Shown: in pieces, positions 1 to 9,468 of the stretch | Numbering within the stretch: position 1 is the first letter of the stretch | Layout of the letters: each line of letters begins with the position of its first letter | Assembly (NCBI GenBank): GCA_965657505.1 | Contig: CBFHON010000006.1 | Span: 1-64,000 of the forward strand | Source: TMED109 sp002171375 | GTDB taxonomy: Bacteria; Pseudomonadota; Alphaproteobacteria; TMED109 | DNA length: 64,000 nucleotides | Direction of reading: 5' to 3' | Program-made: the position numbers and the translations under genes | The notes under the pieces: model-generated | Database searches by the model: none | What the model saw: only the letters and a program-made list of their open reading frames with translations | What the model was told of the DNA's origin: nothing

Positions 1-2357
1 CTTTGACTTAATATTGAAGTTTTAGGGTATATATATTTCCATAATTCTTCTGTGATATGAGGCGCAATAGGAGATAGCATTATAAGGTATGATTGCCATC
101 CTTCTAATAAAATTTGTTCTAAAACATTATCATTATTTTTATTTTTAATATTAAGCAATAGGTTTGATAATTTTCTTATACTAGCTACTGCGCTATTATA
201 CCTAAATGATTCTATGCTGTCTGTTGTATTTTTTATACATAGATGGATATCTCTTCTTAATTTATTACCTTCCTCATTAGCCTCTTTTAACAAAGCGAAA
301 TTTTGTATAGGAATTTCATAATTTTGAAAATGCGACCATATCTTTTTTAGATATTTCCAACAGCCATCCACTCCACTTTCACTCCAATCTAAGTCTCTTT
401 CTGGAGGTGAATCAGAAAGCATAAATAATCTTGCAGTATCAGCCCCATACTTTTCTATAATTGACATAGGGTCAACTATATTTTTTTTTGACTTAGACAT
501 CTTTTCAGAGCGCCCTATCTCTAATTCTTTATTATTAGACTTTAATAGTGCCTTATTGTCTCTAAATATTATATTTTCTGGTTCTACCCAGCCATCAGGA
601 CCTTTATATGTTTTATGACAAACCATGCCTTGACAGAACAACCCTTTAAAAGGTTCTTCAAAATTTACATAATTAGTTTTTTTTAATCCTCTATTAAAAA
701 ACCTTGCATAAAGTAAGTGTAAAATAGCGTGTTCAATTCCTCCTACATATTGATCTGGAGGACTCCATTTAGCCATTTCATTTTTTTCAATAGGCTCTTT
801 TGATTTAGGGGCTGGGTATCTTAATGCATACCAAGAGGAATCAACAAAAGTGTCAAATGTTTGTGTTTCTCTTTTGGCTGGTTTATTGCACTTAGGACAT
901 TTAATAGATTTCCATTTTTCATGATGGTCTAAAGGGTTTCCTGTTTTTTCAAATGTTACATCATCAGGCAAAAGTACGGGCAGTTCAGATTTAGGAACGG
1001 GAACTATACCGCAGTCATCACATAAAACTATAGGTACGGGACATCCCCAATATCTCTGTCTTGAGGCACACCAATCATGAAGTCTAAATTGCTTAGATCT
1101 TTTACCTATTTTTTTTTGTTCTGCAATCTCCATTACCCTTGCTTTAGCTTCATATATATTTAGCCCATTTAGAAAGTCAGAATTTATAATTTCTCCCTCG
1201 CCTGTATATGCAGTATTATCAATTTTATCCTTATTGCTATTTTTATCTCTTACTACAACCTTAATAGGCAAACCTAGTTTATTTGCAAAATCTAGATCTC
1301 TTTGGTCATGTGCAGGCACACCAAAAATAGCACCTGTTCCGTAGCTCATGAGGACAAAATTTGCTACATATACGGGTAAATATTCCTTATCTACAAAGGG
1401 GTGATAAACTTTTATTCCAGTATCAAAACCTCTTTTTTCTGCTTTTTCTAGAGCCTCTTCTGATGTTCCTATTTGATTACATTCAGTTATAAATTTTTGC
1501 AATTCTTTATTATTCACAGACAAATCTTTTGCAATAGGATGATCGGGAGCAATTGCTATAAAACTTGCCCCGTATATAGTATCAGGTCTAGTTGTGTAAA
1601 CTTCTATAGTTTTAAATTCAGAAGGGGTTTCAGCGGATATATGAATTTTAAAATTTAATTTAAGTCCTTCTGATCTTCCAATCCAATTTTTTTGCATAAC
1701 TTTAACTTGGTTGGACCAATTATCTAATTTATCTAAACTATCTACAAGCTCATCAGCATATTCGGTTATTCTAAAAAACCACTGTGGAAGCTTTCTTCTT
1801 TCTACTTTTGCTCCTGACCTCCAACCTTTTCCATCTATTACTTGCTCATTAGATAGAACTGTTTGATCTACAGGGTCCCAGTTTGCCCATGCTTCTTTTC
1901 TATAAGCCAATTTGTTTTTATAGAAGTCTAAAAATATTTTTTGTTGGCATTCAATATATAAAGGGTCGCAGGTAGCAAATTCTAAATCCCAATCATAACT
2001 TAAACCCATGGCCTTAAGTTGTTTACGCATATTATCTATATTTTGTTTTGTCCAAATTGCAGGGTGTGTTTTATTTTCAAATGCCGCATTTTCAGCGGGC
2101 ATACCAAATGCATCCCATCCCATAGGATGAAGCACATTATGTCCAGTGCTTCTTTTATATCTAGCAAGGACATCTCCTAAGGTATATACTCTAACATGGC
2201 CCATATGTATTTTACCTGAGGGGTATGGAAACATTTCTAAAACATAATAATTTTTTTTATTACTGTCGGATGACGCTTTGTAGGTATTATTAATTTCCCA
2301 TTCTTTTTGCCATTTATTTTCTATATCTTTAGCTATATATGGCTTTTGGGTAGTCAT
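1..2357 (-). CDS. leuS: Leucyl-tRNA synthetase, 3' end cut by window edge
   Basis: Class I aminoacyl-tRNA synthetase that charges tRNA-Leu in the cytoplasm. About 785 codons are visible and the C-terminal end lies outside the window. The ATG at 2357 is preceded by AGAGGA at good spacing. The protein has the HIGH-type signature HMGH at residues 51-54 and KMSKS at about 619-623. Between them sit a CP1 editing-domain region and a Cys-rich zinc-like segment (CDDCG, then CPKC). No frameshift was seen. It lies 25 nt downstream of the DUF3576 lipoprotein gene, an order common in alphaproteobacteria, so the two are probably co-transcribed. Identity is certain; only the missing C-terminus limits the call. 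Confidence 0.97.
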   Translation of the reverse strand, partial: MTTQKPYIAKDIENKWQKEWEINNTYKASSDSNKKNYYVLEMFPYPSGKIHMGHVRVYTLGDVLARYKRSTGHNVLHPMGWDAFGMPAENAAFENKTHPAIWTKQNIDNMRKQLKAMGLSYDWDLEFATCDPLYIECQQKIFLDFYKNKLAYRKEAWANWDPVDQTVLSNEQVIDGKGWRSGAKVERRKLPQWFFRITEYADELVDSLDKLDNWSNQVKVMQKNWIGRSEGLKLNFKIHISAETPSEFKTIEVYTTRPDTIYGASFIAIAPDHPIAKDLSVNNKELQKFITECNQIGTSEEALEKAEKRGFDTGIKVYHPFVDKEYLPVYVANFVLMSYGTGAIFGVPAHDQRDLDFANKLGLPIKVVVRDKNSNKDKIDNTAYTGEGEIINSDFLNGLNIYEAKARVMEIAEQKKIGKRSKQFRLHDWCASRQRYWGCPVPIVLCDDCGIVPVPKSELPVLLPDDVTFEKTGNPLDHHEKWKSIKCPKCNKPAKRETQTFDTFVDSSWYALRYPAPKSKEPIEKNEMAKWSPPDQYVGGIEHAILHLLYARFFNRGLKKTNYVNFEEPFKGLFCQGMVCHKTYKGPDGWVEPENIIFRDNKALLKSNNKELEIGRSEKMSKSKKNIVDPMSIIEKYGADTARLFMLSDSPPERDLDWSESGVDGCWKYLKKIWSHFQNYEIPIQNFALLKEANEEGNKLRRDIHLCIKNTTDSIESFRYNSAVASIRKLSNLLLNIKNKNNDNVLEQILLEGWQSYLIMLSPIAPHITEELWKYIYPKTSILSQ

Positions 2358-2382
2358 TATTATCCTCTTTTTCTCAGTTTAT

Positions 2383-2952
2383 TTAGTTTCTTGTTTGTAT
2401 TTTAAATTTTCTAGCCTTGGTAAGAATTGCGTCCTCAACCTTATTTTTAAGTATTTTGCTACTTTTAGAATCTACCCATTCTCCATTTTTATTTTTTAAT
2501 TTTTTAAAAACTGAAACTTTTAAAGCATCTACCCTTAATTCTTTATCCAATATGTAAGCGACAACTTTAAATTTTTCTTTTGATTCTTCAGAAGTTGAAT
2601 ACCAATCCGTTATAATTACTCCTCCAAATGGATCTGCTGATAAAAGAGGCATAAAAGATAAGGTGTCTAATGACGCTCTCCAAAGATAAGTATTTACTGC
2701 TATACCAGTTCCAGAAGATCTATTTTTATCTTTTCCTAAACCCGTAATATCTTTAAATATATTACCAACAAAACTTTCGTCCTCTGAATCTCCTAATGCT
2801 TCTCTTCTCTCCCTCTCTCTTTTTATTACAAGGTCTTCTGGTATAGGGGCTCTTACAATATCTGCATCCTCTAAAGAACAACCGTTAACAAAAATTAAGC
2901 AAGTCATAATAGATAAAACTATATATAAAAAAGCCCTAATATTTAAATACAT
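2383..2952 (-). CDS. DUF3576 family lipoprotein
   Basis: A 189-residue exported protein. An N-terminal hydrophobic segment ends in the lipobox-like VNGC (Cys at about residue 25), so it is probably lipidated and periplasm-facing. The middle and C-terminal part match my memory of DUF3576: the AVNTYLWRASLDTL stretch, then PLLSADPFGGVIITDW, then VDALKVSVFKK. No catalytic motif is visible and the family's function is unknown to me. Its position directly before leuS is the usual alphaproteobacterial arrangement; lptE and holA often follow leuS there, which hints at an outer-membrane role, but that is inference only. Confidence 0.85.
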   Translation of the reverse strand: MYLNIRAFLYIVLSIMTCLIFVNGCSLEDADIVRAPIPEDLVIKRERERREALGDSEDESFVGNIFKDITGLGKDKNRSSGTGIAVNTYLWRASLDTLSFMPLLSADPFGGVIITDWYSTSEESKEKFKVVAYILDKELRVDALKVSVFKKLKNKNGEWVDSKSSKILKNKVEDAILTKARKFKIQTRN

Positions 2953-3040
2953 TTAATATAAATCCAATTAATTTTAAATGACTAGTATATAGATTTACAT
3001 TTATATATAAGGAAAATCAATAGATGTTTTCGTTAATAAT

Positions 3041-3074
3041 AAAAAAAAGAGGCAGTAAATAATCTTACTGCCTC
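3041..3074 (-). terminator. Rho-independent terminator after the porin gene
   Basis: A perfect 10-bp inverted repeat (GAGGCAGTAA at 3049-3058, TTACTGCCTC at 3065-3074) with a 6-nt loop. On the minus strand it is followed by eight T residues (A-run 3041-3048). It begins about 40 nt past the porin stop codon, so it should end a strong monocistronic porin transcript. Confidence 0.9.
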
Positions 3075-3113
3075 TTAATTTTTTACCACTTTACAGAAGT
3101 ATTAATTTAGAAT

Positions 3114-4250
3114 TTAGAACCCTAAAGAAATACCAGCAAATAGTACTTGTGGATCTACTTCAGTAGTAGCGTGATCACCATCTGTATGATCCATATTGTT
3201 TAACTGAATGTAAGTGCTTACGCCTCCACCCATGTTATAACCAACACCAACCATAGTAATGTTATCTTCTCTCACGTTACCTGCAGCTGCGCTAGTTAAT
3301 GTAGTAGCAGTTGATTGTGCTTTAGTACCTCTAACTAACTCTTGGTGAGCAATACCAGCACCAACAGTAATGTTACCCATATTGTAAGTAGCCATCACAG
3401 TATAACCTGATTCTTTAGCTTGAACAGCATCAGTTGATGCTCCAAAACTATCGCCGTTATCATATGCATGAATACCAAAAGCCATATTACCCATAGTAAC
3501 TTTTACAGCAGCAGCAATAGCAGCTAAATCATTATTTGTTGAGCTTCCTGCAGCTTGTAATTGAGAACCCTGAGAGTTACCATTAATTGAGCCAACACCT
3601 ATAGAATAGGACATTCCGTCCATTTCACCTGAATAAGAAACAGCCACATGAGTTGTTTCACCATGAGAACCTGAGTTTTCATCAGATGTTCTACCTATAC
3701 CAGAAGAAGAATTAACACCCATATCTGGAGTATAAGATGCTTGTACTGAGAAACCATTTATGCTTGGTAAAGCAACATTAATTCTGTTGTTTGCCATTGC
3801 ATAATATGCTTCCGCATATGGAACACCATTAGCAGCTAAATTGCCAGCATCAAATAAGAACTGGTATCCTGCATCATGTCCACCACCTGGAACCATGTTA
3901 CCAATACGTGGAACTAGAGCAGTAACAGCGTCAGCTGCAGAACCAATAGTTACAGTAGCCGCATCAGTTTGGATGTACATTGAGTTAGAAGTCGGTAAAT
4001 ATCCTGACATGTTACCACCAGCCATATTACCAAATTCTGCTGCAAATGAACCACCTACTGTCCAACCGTTATCAGTTGTAGTATCAGCACCAAATGAAAA
4101 TCTATTAAATTTATATGTTAAACCACCATCGACGTCATCGCCCATACCGGCTATTTGTTGTAAGAAGCCACTTATTTTCACATCCGCATAAGCAACACTA
4201 CTTGAAGCGAAAGCTACTATAGTAGCTAAAGTTATTAAAAATTTGTTCAT
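3114..4250 (-). CDS. Outer-membrane porin, Gram-negative trimeric type
   Basis: A 378-residue protein with a clear Sec signal peptide (about residues 1-22, ending VAYA). Alternating hydrophobic/polar strands rich in Gly, Ser and Asn follow, and the last residue is Phe (GISLGF), the usual recognition signal for outer-membrane barrel insertion. It resembles alphaproteobacterial general porins that let small solutes diffuse across the outer membrane. The gene stands alone, with a strong terminator downstream and a stem-loop in its presumed 5' leader. The codon choice (GCA, GTA, GGT, ACT) looks like that of a highly expressed gene. Solute specificity cannot be told from sequence. Confidence 0.85.
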   Translation of the reverse strand: MNKFLITLATIVAFASSSVAYADVKISGFLQQIAGMGDDVDGGLTYKFNRFSFGADTTTDNGWTVGGSFAAEFGNMAGGNMSGYLPTSNSMYIQTDAATVTIGSAADAVTALVPRIGNMVPGGGHDAGYQFLFDAGNLAANGVPYAEAYYAMANNRINVALPSINGFSVQASYTPDMGVNSSSGIGRTSDENSGSHGETTHVAVSYSGEMDGMSYSIGVGSINGNSQGSQLQAAGSSTNNDLAAIAAAVKVTMGNMAFGIHAYDNGDSFGASTDAVQAKESGYTVMATYNMGNITVGAGIAHQELVRGTKAQSTATTLTSAAAGNVREDNITMVGVGYNMGGGVSTYIQLNNMDHTDGDHATTEVDPQVLFAGISLGF

Positions 4251-4287
4251 AGTTATCCTCCAAAGAACAATATATTATAGCAAAAAT

Positions 4288-4321
4288 GCTTAGTGAGGAT
4301 AATAACTTACTCCCACTAAGC
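4288..4321 (-). other. Stem-loop upstream of the porin start
   Basis: GCTTAGTG (4288-4295) and CACTAAGC (4314-4321) form a perfect 8-bp stem with an 18-nt loop, 38-71 nt upstream of the porin ATG. No T-run follows on either strand, so it does not look like a terminator. It could be a 5'-UTR structure affecting porin mRNA stability or small-RNA pairing, or an operator. The stem is seen; the role is a guess. Confidence 0.4.
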
Positions 4322-4415
4322 TGAGCAATTAAAAAAAGGATAAGAAAGAATATTTAAAAAACAATGTTGCAATAATACAACAAGTATTATGGCAAACTAT
4401 TTGGCGTTTTTTAAA

Positions 4416-5033
4416 TCATAATGTGTTAAAGACATCTATTCCTGCACACCCAATTATTGGCAACCCCTTAAGCCTCGAAATATTATTATTATTAATACCT
4501 CCAAGAGCTACTATTGGTTTTTTAAATAATTTTGCCATAAGGCCTAACTTTATTACACCTAAACTTTTCTCTTCCGGGTGTGATGTTGTATGAAAAACGG
4601 GAGATATAAATATAATATCTGCTCTAATATTAATACTTTTTCTTATGTCTATAGCGCCATGAGCTGACATAGATATCAATTTTTTATTTATTAAAAATGA
4701 AGAATTAAGCCATGATGGCAAATGGGCTCCGTCAACATTACTATGCATCTTATGTCTTCCTGAAACCAAAACAGTATGAACTTTGCGCTTTTTTAAATTA
4801 ATTATATTTTTTATGATTTTTTCTTTATTTTTAATGTCGTAGCTTCTAATTATTATTCCTGAATTAAATGGAAGTTTTCTAGATATATCTAAAGGGTTTT
4901 TGGTTTTAATGCTGTCTGTTAAAAACCACACATATGGAATATTTATAACTTTATAGTCTTTACTGTGATAATTTATCTTTTTTGCGTTTAAAGATATGTG
5001 TCGGGCAGTAATAATAAAATTATTTTTAATCAT
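4416..5033 (-). CDS. Thiamine phosphate synthase-like (ThiE/TenI fold) protein
   Basis: A TIM-barrel protein of the ThiE/TenI family. ThiE joins the thiazole and pyrimidine halves of thiamin; TenI-type members do related or regulatory chemistry. Visible signatures are the VDGAHLPSW strand, the SAHG turn, ISPVFHTTSHP and the ALGGI phosphate-binding loop. The ATG at 5033 (205 residues) fits better than a longer start at 5078, whose extra residues are an unlikely hydrophobic stretch. It is divergent from yggS, an alphaproteobacterial arrangement. The substrate residues are too diverged to separate ThiE from TenI by eye, and no TPP riboswitch was seen upstream. Confidence 0.75.
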   Translation of the reverse strand: MIKNNFIITARHISLNAKKINYHSKDYKVINIPYVWFLTDSIKTKNPLDISRKLPFNSGIIIRSYDIKNKEKIIKNIINLKKRKVHTVLVSGRHKMHSNVDGAHLPSWLNSSFLINKKLISMSAHGAIDIRKSINIRADIIFISPVFHTTSHPEEKSLGVIKLGLMAKLFKKPIVALGGINNNNISRLKGLPIIGCAGIDVFNTL

Positions 5034-5103
5034 TTTTTTAATATATACTATAGTTATTAATAATTTTAACAATAACAATTTTTAGCCTTAAGAAAGAATT
5101 TAA

Positions 5104-5793
5104 ATGACTAAAAACAACAATGTTTTAAATAATTTAAAAACTATAAAAAAAGAAATTAGAAATATCTCTAAATTAGCCCAATTAAAAAAAAAAATTAATT
5201 TAGTTGCAGTAAGTAAAACAATTAATTCTCATTTTATTTGTGAAGCAGCTAAATCAGGCCAGATTTCTTTTGGGGAAAATAAAGTGCAAGAAGCACTTCA
5301 TAAATGGCCCAAAATTAAAAAACTTTATCCTAAAACTATTTTACATATGATAGGACCGCTGCAGACAAATAAGGTTAAAGACGCTATTAAAATATTTGAT
5401 ATTATAGAAACGGTGGATAGAGAAAAAGTAGCGATAGAACTTAAAAAAAACATGGATAAATATAATTTTTTTCCTCAATTGTATGTTCAAGTTAACATTG
5501 GAGAAGAAAAACAAAAATCTGGTTGCAAGCCATCTGAAACAAAAAGCTTTATTGATAATTGTAAAAGTTATGGACTTAAGATTAAAGGGGTTATGGCAAT
5601 ACCTCCGCAAGGAGAAGAACCCGCTCCATATTTTGCTTTGTTAACTAATCTTGCCAAGGAGTCAAATATAGTAAATATTAGTATGGGAATGAGTAAAGAT
5701 TTTGAAACTGCAATTTATTTAGGCGCAACTTCAATAAGAATAGGAACTAGAATTTTTGGAGAACGCGAATATAATAAAAAAGATATAACATAA
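5104..5793 (+). CDS. yggS: YggS/PLPBP family PLP-binding protein
   Basis: A 229-residue single-domain alanine-racemase-fold protein that binds pyridoxal 5'-phosphate and helps keep free PLP and amino-acid pools in balance; it has no established catalytic activity. Family features are the PLP lysine in LVAVSK near residue 38, FGENKVQEA, the HMIGPLQTNK strand, SMGMSKDFE and the C-terminal IRIGTRIFGERE. The stop codon overlaps the ATG of the following regulator (TAATG), implying translational coupling. Confidence 0.93.
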   Translation: MTKNNNVLNNLKTIKKEIRNISKLAQLKKKINLVAVSKTINSHFICEAAKSGQISFGENKVQEALHKWPKIKKLYPKTILHMIGPLQTNKVKDAIKIFDIIETVDREKVAIELKKNMDKYNFFPQLYVQVNIGEEKQKSGCKPSETKSFIDNCKSYGLKIKGVMAIPPQGEEPAPYFALLTNLAKESNIVNISMGMSKDFETAIYLGATSIRIGTRIFGEREYNKKDIT

Positions 5794-6482
5794 TGAAAAA
5801 AGAGTTTTATGACGTATTAGTGAGTAGTGCGGATCCGATAGTTACTAAAGCATTGGCCTCAATAATCTATGCAATTAATGGCCAGCCAATTTTATTGAAA
5901 GATTATTCTGAAATAAAAAATATTAATTTAAAAAACATTACTGCTATATTAGTAAACGACATAGTTTTATTCAAAGACAAAAAAGTACATATAAAAACTG
6001 TTTATAATAAACACAAAACAAGAATACCTATCTTCTGTTTAGTTGAAAATATATCTGATGAAGATTCTTATGACCCTTTATTACATTTTTATCAAAAGCC
6101 TATTGATAAAGTTACATTAAAAAATGCTCTAGAGCCTTATCTAGATTATTCTAATCGTGAAAATGAGAGTTCTTCAATTAAAATAGGTAAATTTAGCTTT
6201 AATAAAAAACTTAATACTTTAACAGATAATAATAATGAAATAATTTCACTTACTAATTTAGAGGCAAAGTTACTTTTAATACTATTTAAAAATATAGATA
6301 AAACTATGGAGGAAGAGTTTTTACTCAAACAAGTTTGGGAATACTCCTCAAAAGTAAATTCGAATACTATTAAAACACATATATGGAGGTTGAGAAAAAA
6401 ACTTTCTAAGACTGATGATAACATGTTTAGCTTAGAAACTTCAAAAAAAGGATATATGCTTAAAAAAAAAGTTTTTAGGTAA
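5793..6482 (+). CDS. OmpR/PhoB-type response regulator, partly degenerate receiver
   Basis: A 229-residue protein with an N-terminal CheY-like receiver (about 1-118) and a C-terminal winged-helix DNA-binding domain (about 130-228; TIKTHIWRLRKKL recognition region, GYMLK wing). In the receiver I see D14, D56 at the end of beta-3 and K102 in QKP, but only one residue of the usual N-terminal acidic pair. Phosphorylation is therefore possible but unproven. No histidine kinase is adjacent. It is translationally coupled to yggS. It is probably an orphan transcription factor with unknown targets. Confidence 0.8.
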   Translation: MKKEFYDVLVSSADPIVTKALASIIYAINGQPILLKDYSEIKNINLKNITAILVNDIVLFKDKKVHIKTVYNKHKTRIPIFCLVENISDEDSYDPLLHFYQKPIDKVTLKNALEPYLDYSNRENESSSIKIGKFSFNKKLNTLTDNNNEIISLTNLEAKLLLILFKNIDKTMEEEFLLKQVWEYSSKVNSNTIKTHIWRLRKKLSKTDDNMFSLETSKKGYMLKKKVFR

Positions 6483-6483
6483 A

Positions 6484-7197
6484 TTAATTTCTGTTTTTTG
6501 GTTTTCTTATTATTTTATCTTTGCTAAATGGCCCATGCCATACTTTACCGCTTAGTCTCTCAGCTTCTGAAATAGAAAATATATCTGGGTTTATATAATT
6601 TTTATTCATATTTAATATTTTGTTAATTTTAATTATAATTTTTTTATTTTTATTATCATTTATTGTCCATCCCTCAATTTTAAATGGCTCTAATGAAGCA
6701 TATAAAAAAATTGGAGTGCTAAATTGATTGGATTTGTTTTTCATCAAAATTTCATAAATAATATAATTTTTTCCTTTTAAAGAATATTTCTTTACATTTT
6801 TTACATAAGTATTGGCCGCTGAATTTTTAATATCTGTAGTGATATGAATATTTTCTGTAGATAAAATATTCCAGGGGCCATCATTAGATAGGCTGGTAAT
6901 AATATCGTCTTCAGCTTTATAGAGAATTAAATAAAAAGCATTTGAAATAATTATTAAATCATTACTACCTTTATATTCTATTCTGATTTTATTAGGTTTG
7001 GCTATTTGCATCCATCCTATTTCTTTTTCTGCATCTTGGTTTTTCTGTTCGAATATAAATGATAGATTGTTAAGGGAATTTAGGTAATTTTCTAAAAGTT
7101 TTAAGTCTTTTCCTTGGTTAGAAGAATAGCAATATTTACTATAGAATAATAATATTACTAACAAGGTTAAATTAATTAATTTTATTTTTATAAACAT
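6484..7197 (-). CDS. lolA: LolA-like outer-membrane lipoprotein carrier
   Basis: A 237-residue exported protein with an N-terminal hydrophobic signal (about 5-25). The body fits LolA: LNNLSFIFEQ near the start of the mature part, GWMQIAKPNKIRIEY, then LYKAEDDI. LolA carries lipoproteins from the LolCDE complex across the periplasm to the outer membrane. It follows ftsK by only 6 nt, the usual alphaproteobacterial pairing, so it is likely in the dapC-ftsK operon. Similarity is clear though the family is divergent. Confidence 0.85.
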   Translation of the reverse strand: MFIKIKLINLTLLVILLFYSKYCYSSNQGKDLKLLENYLNSLNNLSFIFEQKNQDAEKEIGWMQIAKPNKIRIEYKGSNDLIIISNAFYLILYKAEDDIITSLSNDGPWNILSTENIHITTDIKNSAANTYVKNVKKYSLKGKNYIIYEILMKNKSNQFSTPIFLYASLEPFKIEGWTINDNKNKKIIIKINKILNMNKNYINPDIFSISEAERLSGKVWHGPFSKDKIIRKPKNRN

Positions 7198-7203
7198 ACA
7201 ACC

Positions 7204-9468
7204 TTAATTCTTATTTAATAGAACTTCACGTTTACCTGTTTGGCTTGCAGGAGAAATCATATTTTCTGCTTCCATAATATCAATTATTCTAGCAGCTCTA
7301 TTATAACCAATTTGAAGATGTCTCTGTAGAAAGCTAGTTGAGGCTTTCTGTTCTCTAGCGACTAGGTCTACAGCTTGATCAAATAAAGGGTCTTTAGATT
7401 TATTTTGGTCTGGTTCAGCATTAGGGTCTTCATTATCTTGTGTGATTTCAAAAACATAATCTGGCGAACCTTTACTCCTTAAAAATGAAGCAACTTTATC
7501 TACTTCTTGGTCAGAAACAAAAGGCCCATGTATTCTTTGAACTTGACTGGCTGATTCCATAAAGAGCATATCACCCTTTCCTAATAATTGTTCTGCTCCT
7601 TGTTCACCCAATATTGTTCTACTATCTATTTTGCTAGTTACTTGAAAGCTAATTCTAGTAGGAAGATTAGCTTTTATCGTGCCTGTAATTACATCCACTG
7701 AAGGCCTCTGAGTAGCCACGATAAGATGAATACCAGCTGCACGTGCTTTTTGAGCTAATGCCTGTATAGACATTTCAATATCTCTTCCTGAGGAAAGCAT
7801 TAGGTCTGCCATTTCGTCTATTACTATGACTATATGAGGAAGTATTTCAGAAGCTAATTCGTGTTTTTCTATAATTGGCTTTCCGCTGTTAGGATCAAAG
7901 CCCGTTTGAAAAGATTTAGTTAAGATTTGTCCTTTTTCTCTAGTTTTTGTAATCTTACTATTATAACTATGAATACTTCTAACCCCAAGTTCTGACATTA
8001 AACGATATCTATTATTCATTTCTTGAACTGCCCATTTTAATGCCACAACAGCTTTTCTTGGTTCAGTTACTACCGGGTGTAAAAGATGGGGTATATCTTC
8101 GTATACAGATAATTCCAACATTTTTGGGTCTATCATTATAAATTTAAGTTTATTAGGACTCAAAGTATATAATAATGAAATAATCATTGCGTTTACAGCA
8201 ACAGACTTTCCTGAACCTGTTGTTCCTGCAACAAGTAAATGAGGCATTTTGGCTAAATCAGTAACAACAGGGCTTCCGGCAATATTTCTACCTAGAGCAA
8301 GAGGCAAATCATTTTTCTCCTCGAAGGCTTTTGAGCTTAGCAACTCTCTCAAAAAAACAACTTCTCTATCTTCATTAGGAAGCTCTATTCCAATAGCATT
8401 TCTGCCGGGAACTACAGCAACCCTAGCAGAAATTGCGCTCATGGAGCGAGCAATGTCATCTGATAGCCCAATAACCCTGCTTGACCTAACTCCAGGTGCT
8501 GGTTCTAATTCATATCTAGTCACCACAGGACCAGACTGTATTCTTCCTATTTCTCCTCTAATTCCAAAATCATCTAATACATTTTCTAACATTCTTGCAG
8601 TATTTTCTAATTGTTCTTCATTATTTTTATATTCTTTTCTTCTTGCTGGTTCTGATAATAATTCAAGGTGAGGCAAAGCAAATATTGCATTTTCCTCTAA
8701 ACCAAGTTCTAATTCTTTTTGTTTTTCTTTTTCTTCTCTGTAACCTAGATTAGGCATTCTTTTCTTTGAAAAACTTTTTTTAGAAGCTTTCAATTTCTGC
8801 GAAATCTTTTTTTTATGAACAAATATTTCTGTTAACTTTTTTGTATATATATATAAATTTTGAAAAACATTCTTTATAATAAATGTGCTACTTTTAAGTA
8901 ATACTCTTAAAAGCATATTGTATATCTTAAATTTTATATCTAAAGAACCTAGAAATAAGAATATACCAATTGCGATTCCTGATATGCTTATTATAAATTT
9001 TTTATTTTCTATATTTATTATTTGTTCTAAATATAAATAAAGCCTAGATGTTAAAAGGCTTAATTGCCCACCATCTTGTTCTATATTTTTCAACCCACCA
9101 GCAATTAATAATATTCCAACAAAAATTATTATAGTTTTAATAATAAAATATTTGATTTTTTCATTATTAAATACCCTATAACCTAATATAAAAGGAAATA
9201 ATGGTAATATCCAACTTGCTTTACCTGTCCAATAAGTAGTTACTCCATTAAACCAAGAGCCTATAATAAAAAATAGTTTTATATTCTCTTTAGGAGCGGA
9301 AAGATAAGGGTTACCATAATCTTGAAATTCAAAAAAATATAAAGAAAAATATAAAAATAAAGAAAATAATATTAAAATAATTCCAACTATTTGATATATC
9401 TTATACTTAATCCATTCATAAAACCCAACTGCATGTCGTGATATATTCTTTTCTTTAATATTTTTCAT
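7204..9468 (-). CDS. ftsK: DNA translocase FtsK
   Basis: A 754-residue septal DNA pump that moves chromosome termini and links cell division to dimer resolution. The N-terminus has four or five membrane segments (about 26-46, 67-100, 108-126, 159-177). A short linker follows, then the RecA-like motor with Walker A GTTGSGKS near residue 415 and Walker B IVIVIDEMADLM, and a C-terminal winged-helix gamma domain (LQIGYNRAARIIDIME) that reads KOPS orienting sequences. The linker is short compared with E. coli FtsK, as is normal in alphaproteobacteria. Its ATG overlaps the stop of the upstream aminotransferase by 4 nt. Confidence 0.96.
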   Translation of the reverse strand: MKNIKEKNISRHAVGFYEWIKYKIYQIVGIILILFSLFLYFSLYFFEFQDYGNPYLSAPKENIKLFFIIGSWFNGVTTYWTGKASWILPLFPFILGYRVFNNEKIKYFIIKTIIIFVGILLIAGGLKNIEQDGGQLSLLTSRLYLYLEQIINIENKKFIISISGIAIGIFLFLGSLDIKFKIYNMLLRVLLKSSTFIIKNVFQNLYIYTKKLTEIFVHKKKISQKLKASKKSFSKKRMPNLGYREEKEKQKELELGLEENAIFALPHLELLSEPARRKEYKNNEEQLENTARMLENVLDDFGIRGEIGRIQSGPVVTRYELEPAPGVRSSRVIGLSDDIARSMSAISARVAVVPGRNAIGIELPNEDREVVFLRELLSSKAFEEKNDLPLALGRNIAGSPVVTDLAKMPHLLVAGTTGSGKSVAVNAMIISLLYTLSPNKLKFIMIDPKMLELSVYEDIPHLLHPVVTEPRKAVVALKWAVQEMNNRYRLMSELGVRSIHSYNSKITKTREKGQILTKSFQTGFDPNSGKPIIEKHELASEILPHIVIVIDEMADLMLSSGRDIEMSIQALAQKARAAGIHLIVATQRPSVDVITGTIKANLPTRISFQVTSKIDSRTILGEQGAEQLLGKGDMLFMESASQVQRIHGPFVSDQEVDKVASFLRSKGSPDYVFEITQDNEDPNAEPDQNKSKDPLFDQAVDLVAREQKASTSFLQRHLQIGYNRAARIIDIMEAENMISPASQTGKREVLLNKN

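Noticed and set aside
3841..4191. 116-codon plus-strand frame opposite the porin gene
   Set aside because: It lies fully antisense to a porin with signal peptide and terminal Phe; its composition mirrors the porin codons and no domain is visible.
8249..8671. 140-codon plus-strand frame opposite ftsK
   Set aside because: Antisense to the conserved FtsK motor region; low-complexity Ser/Leu composition and no ribosome site.
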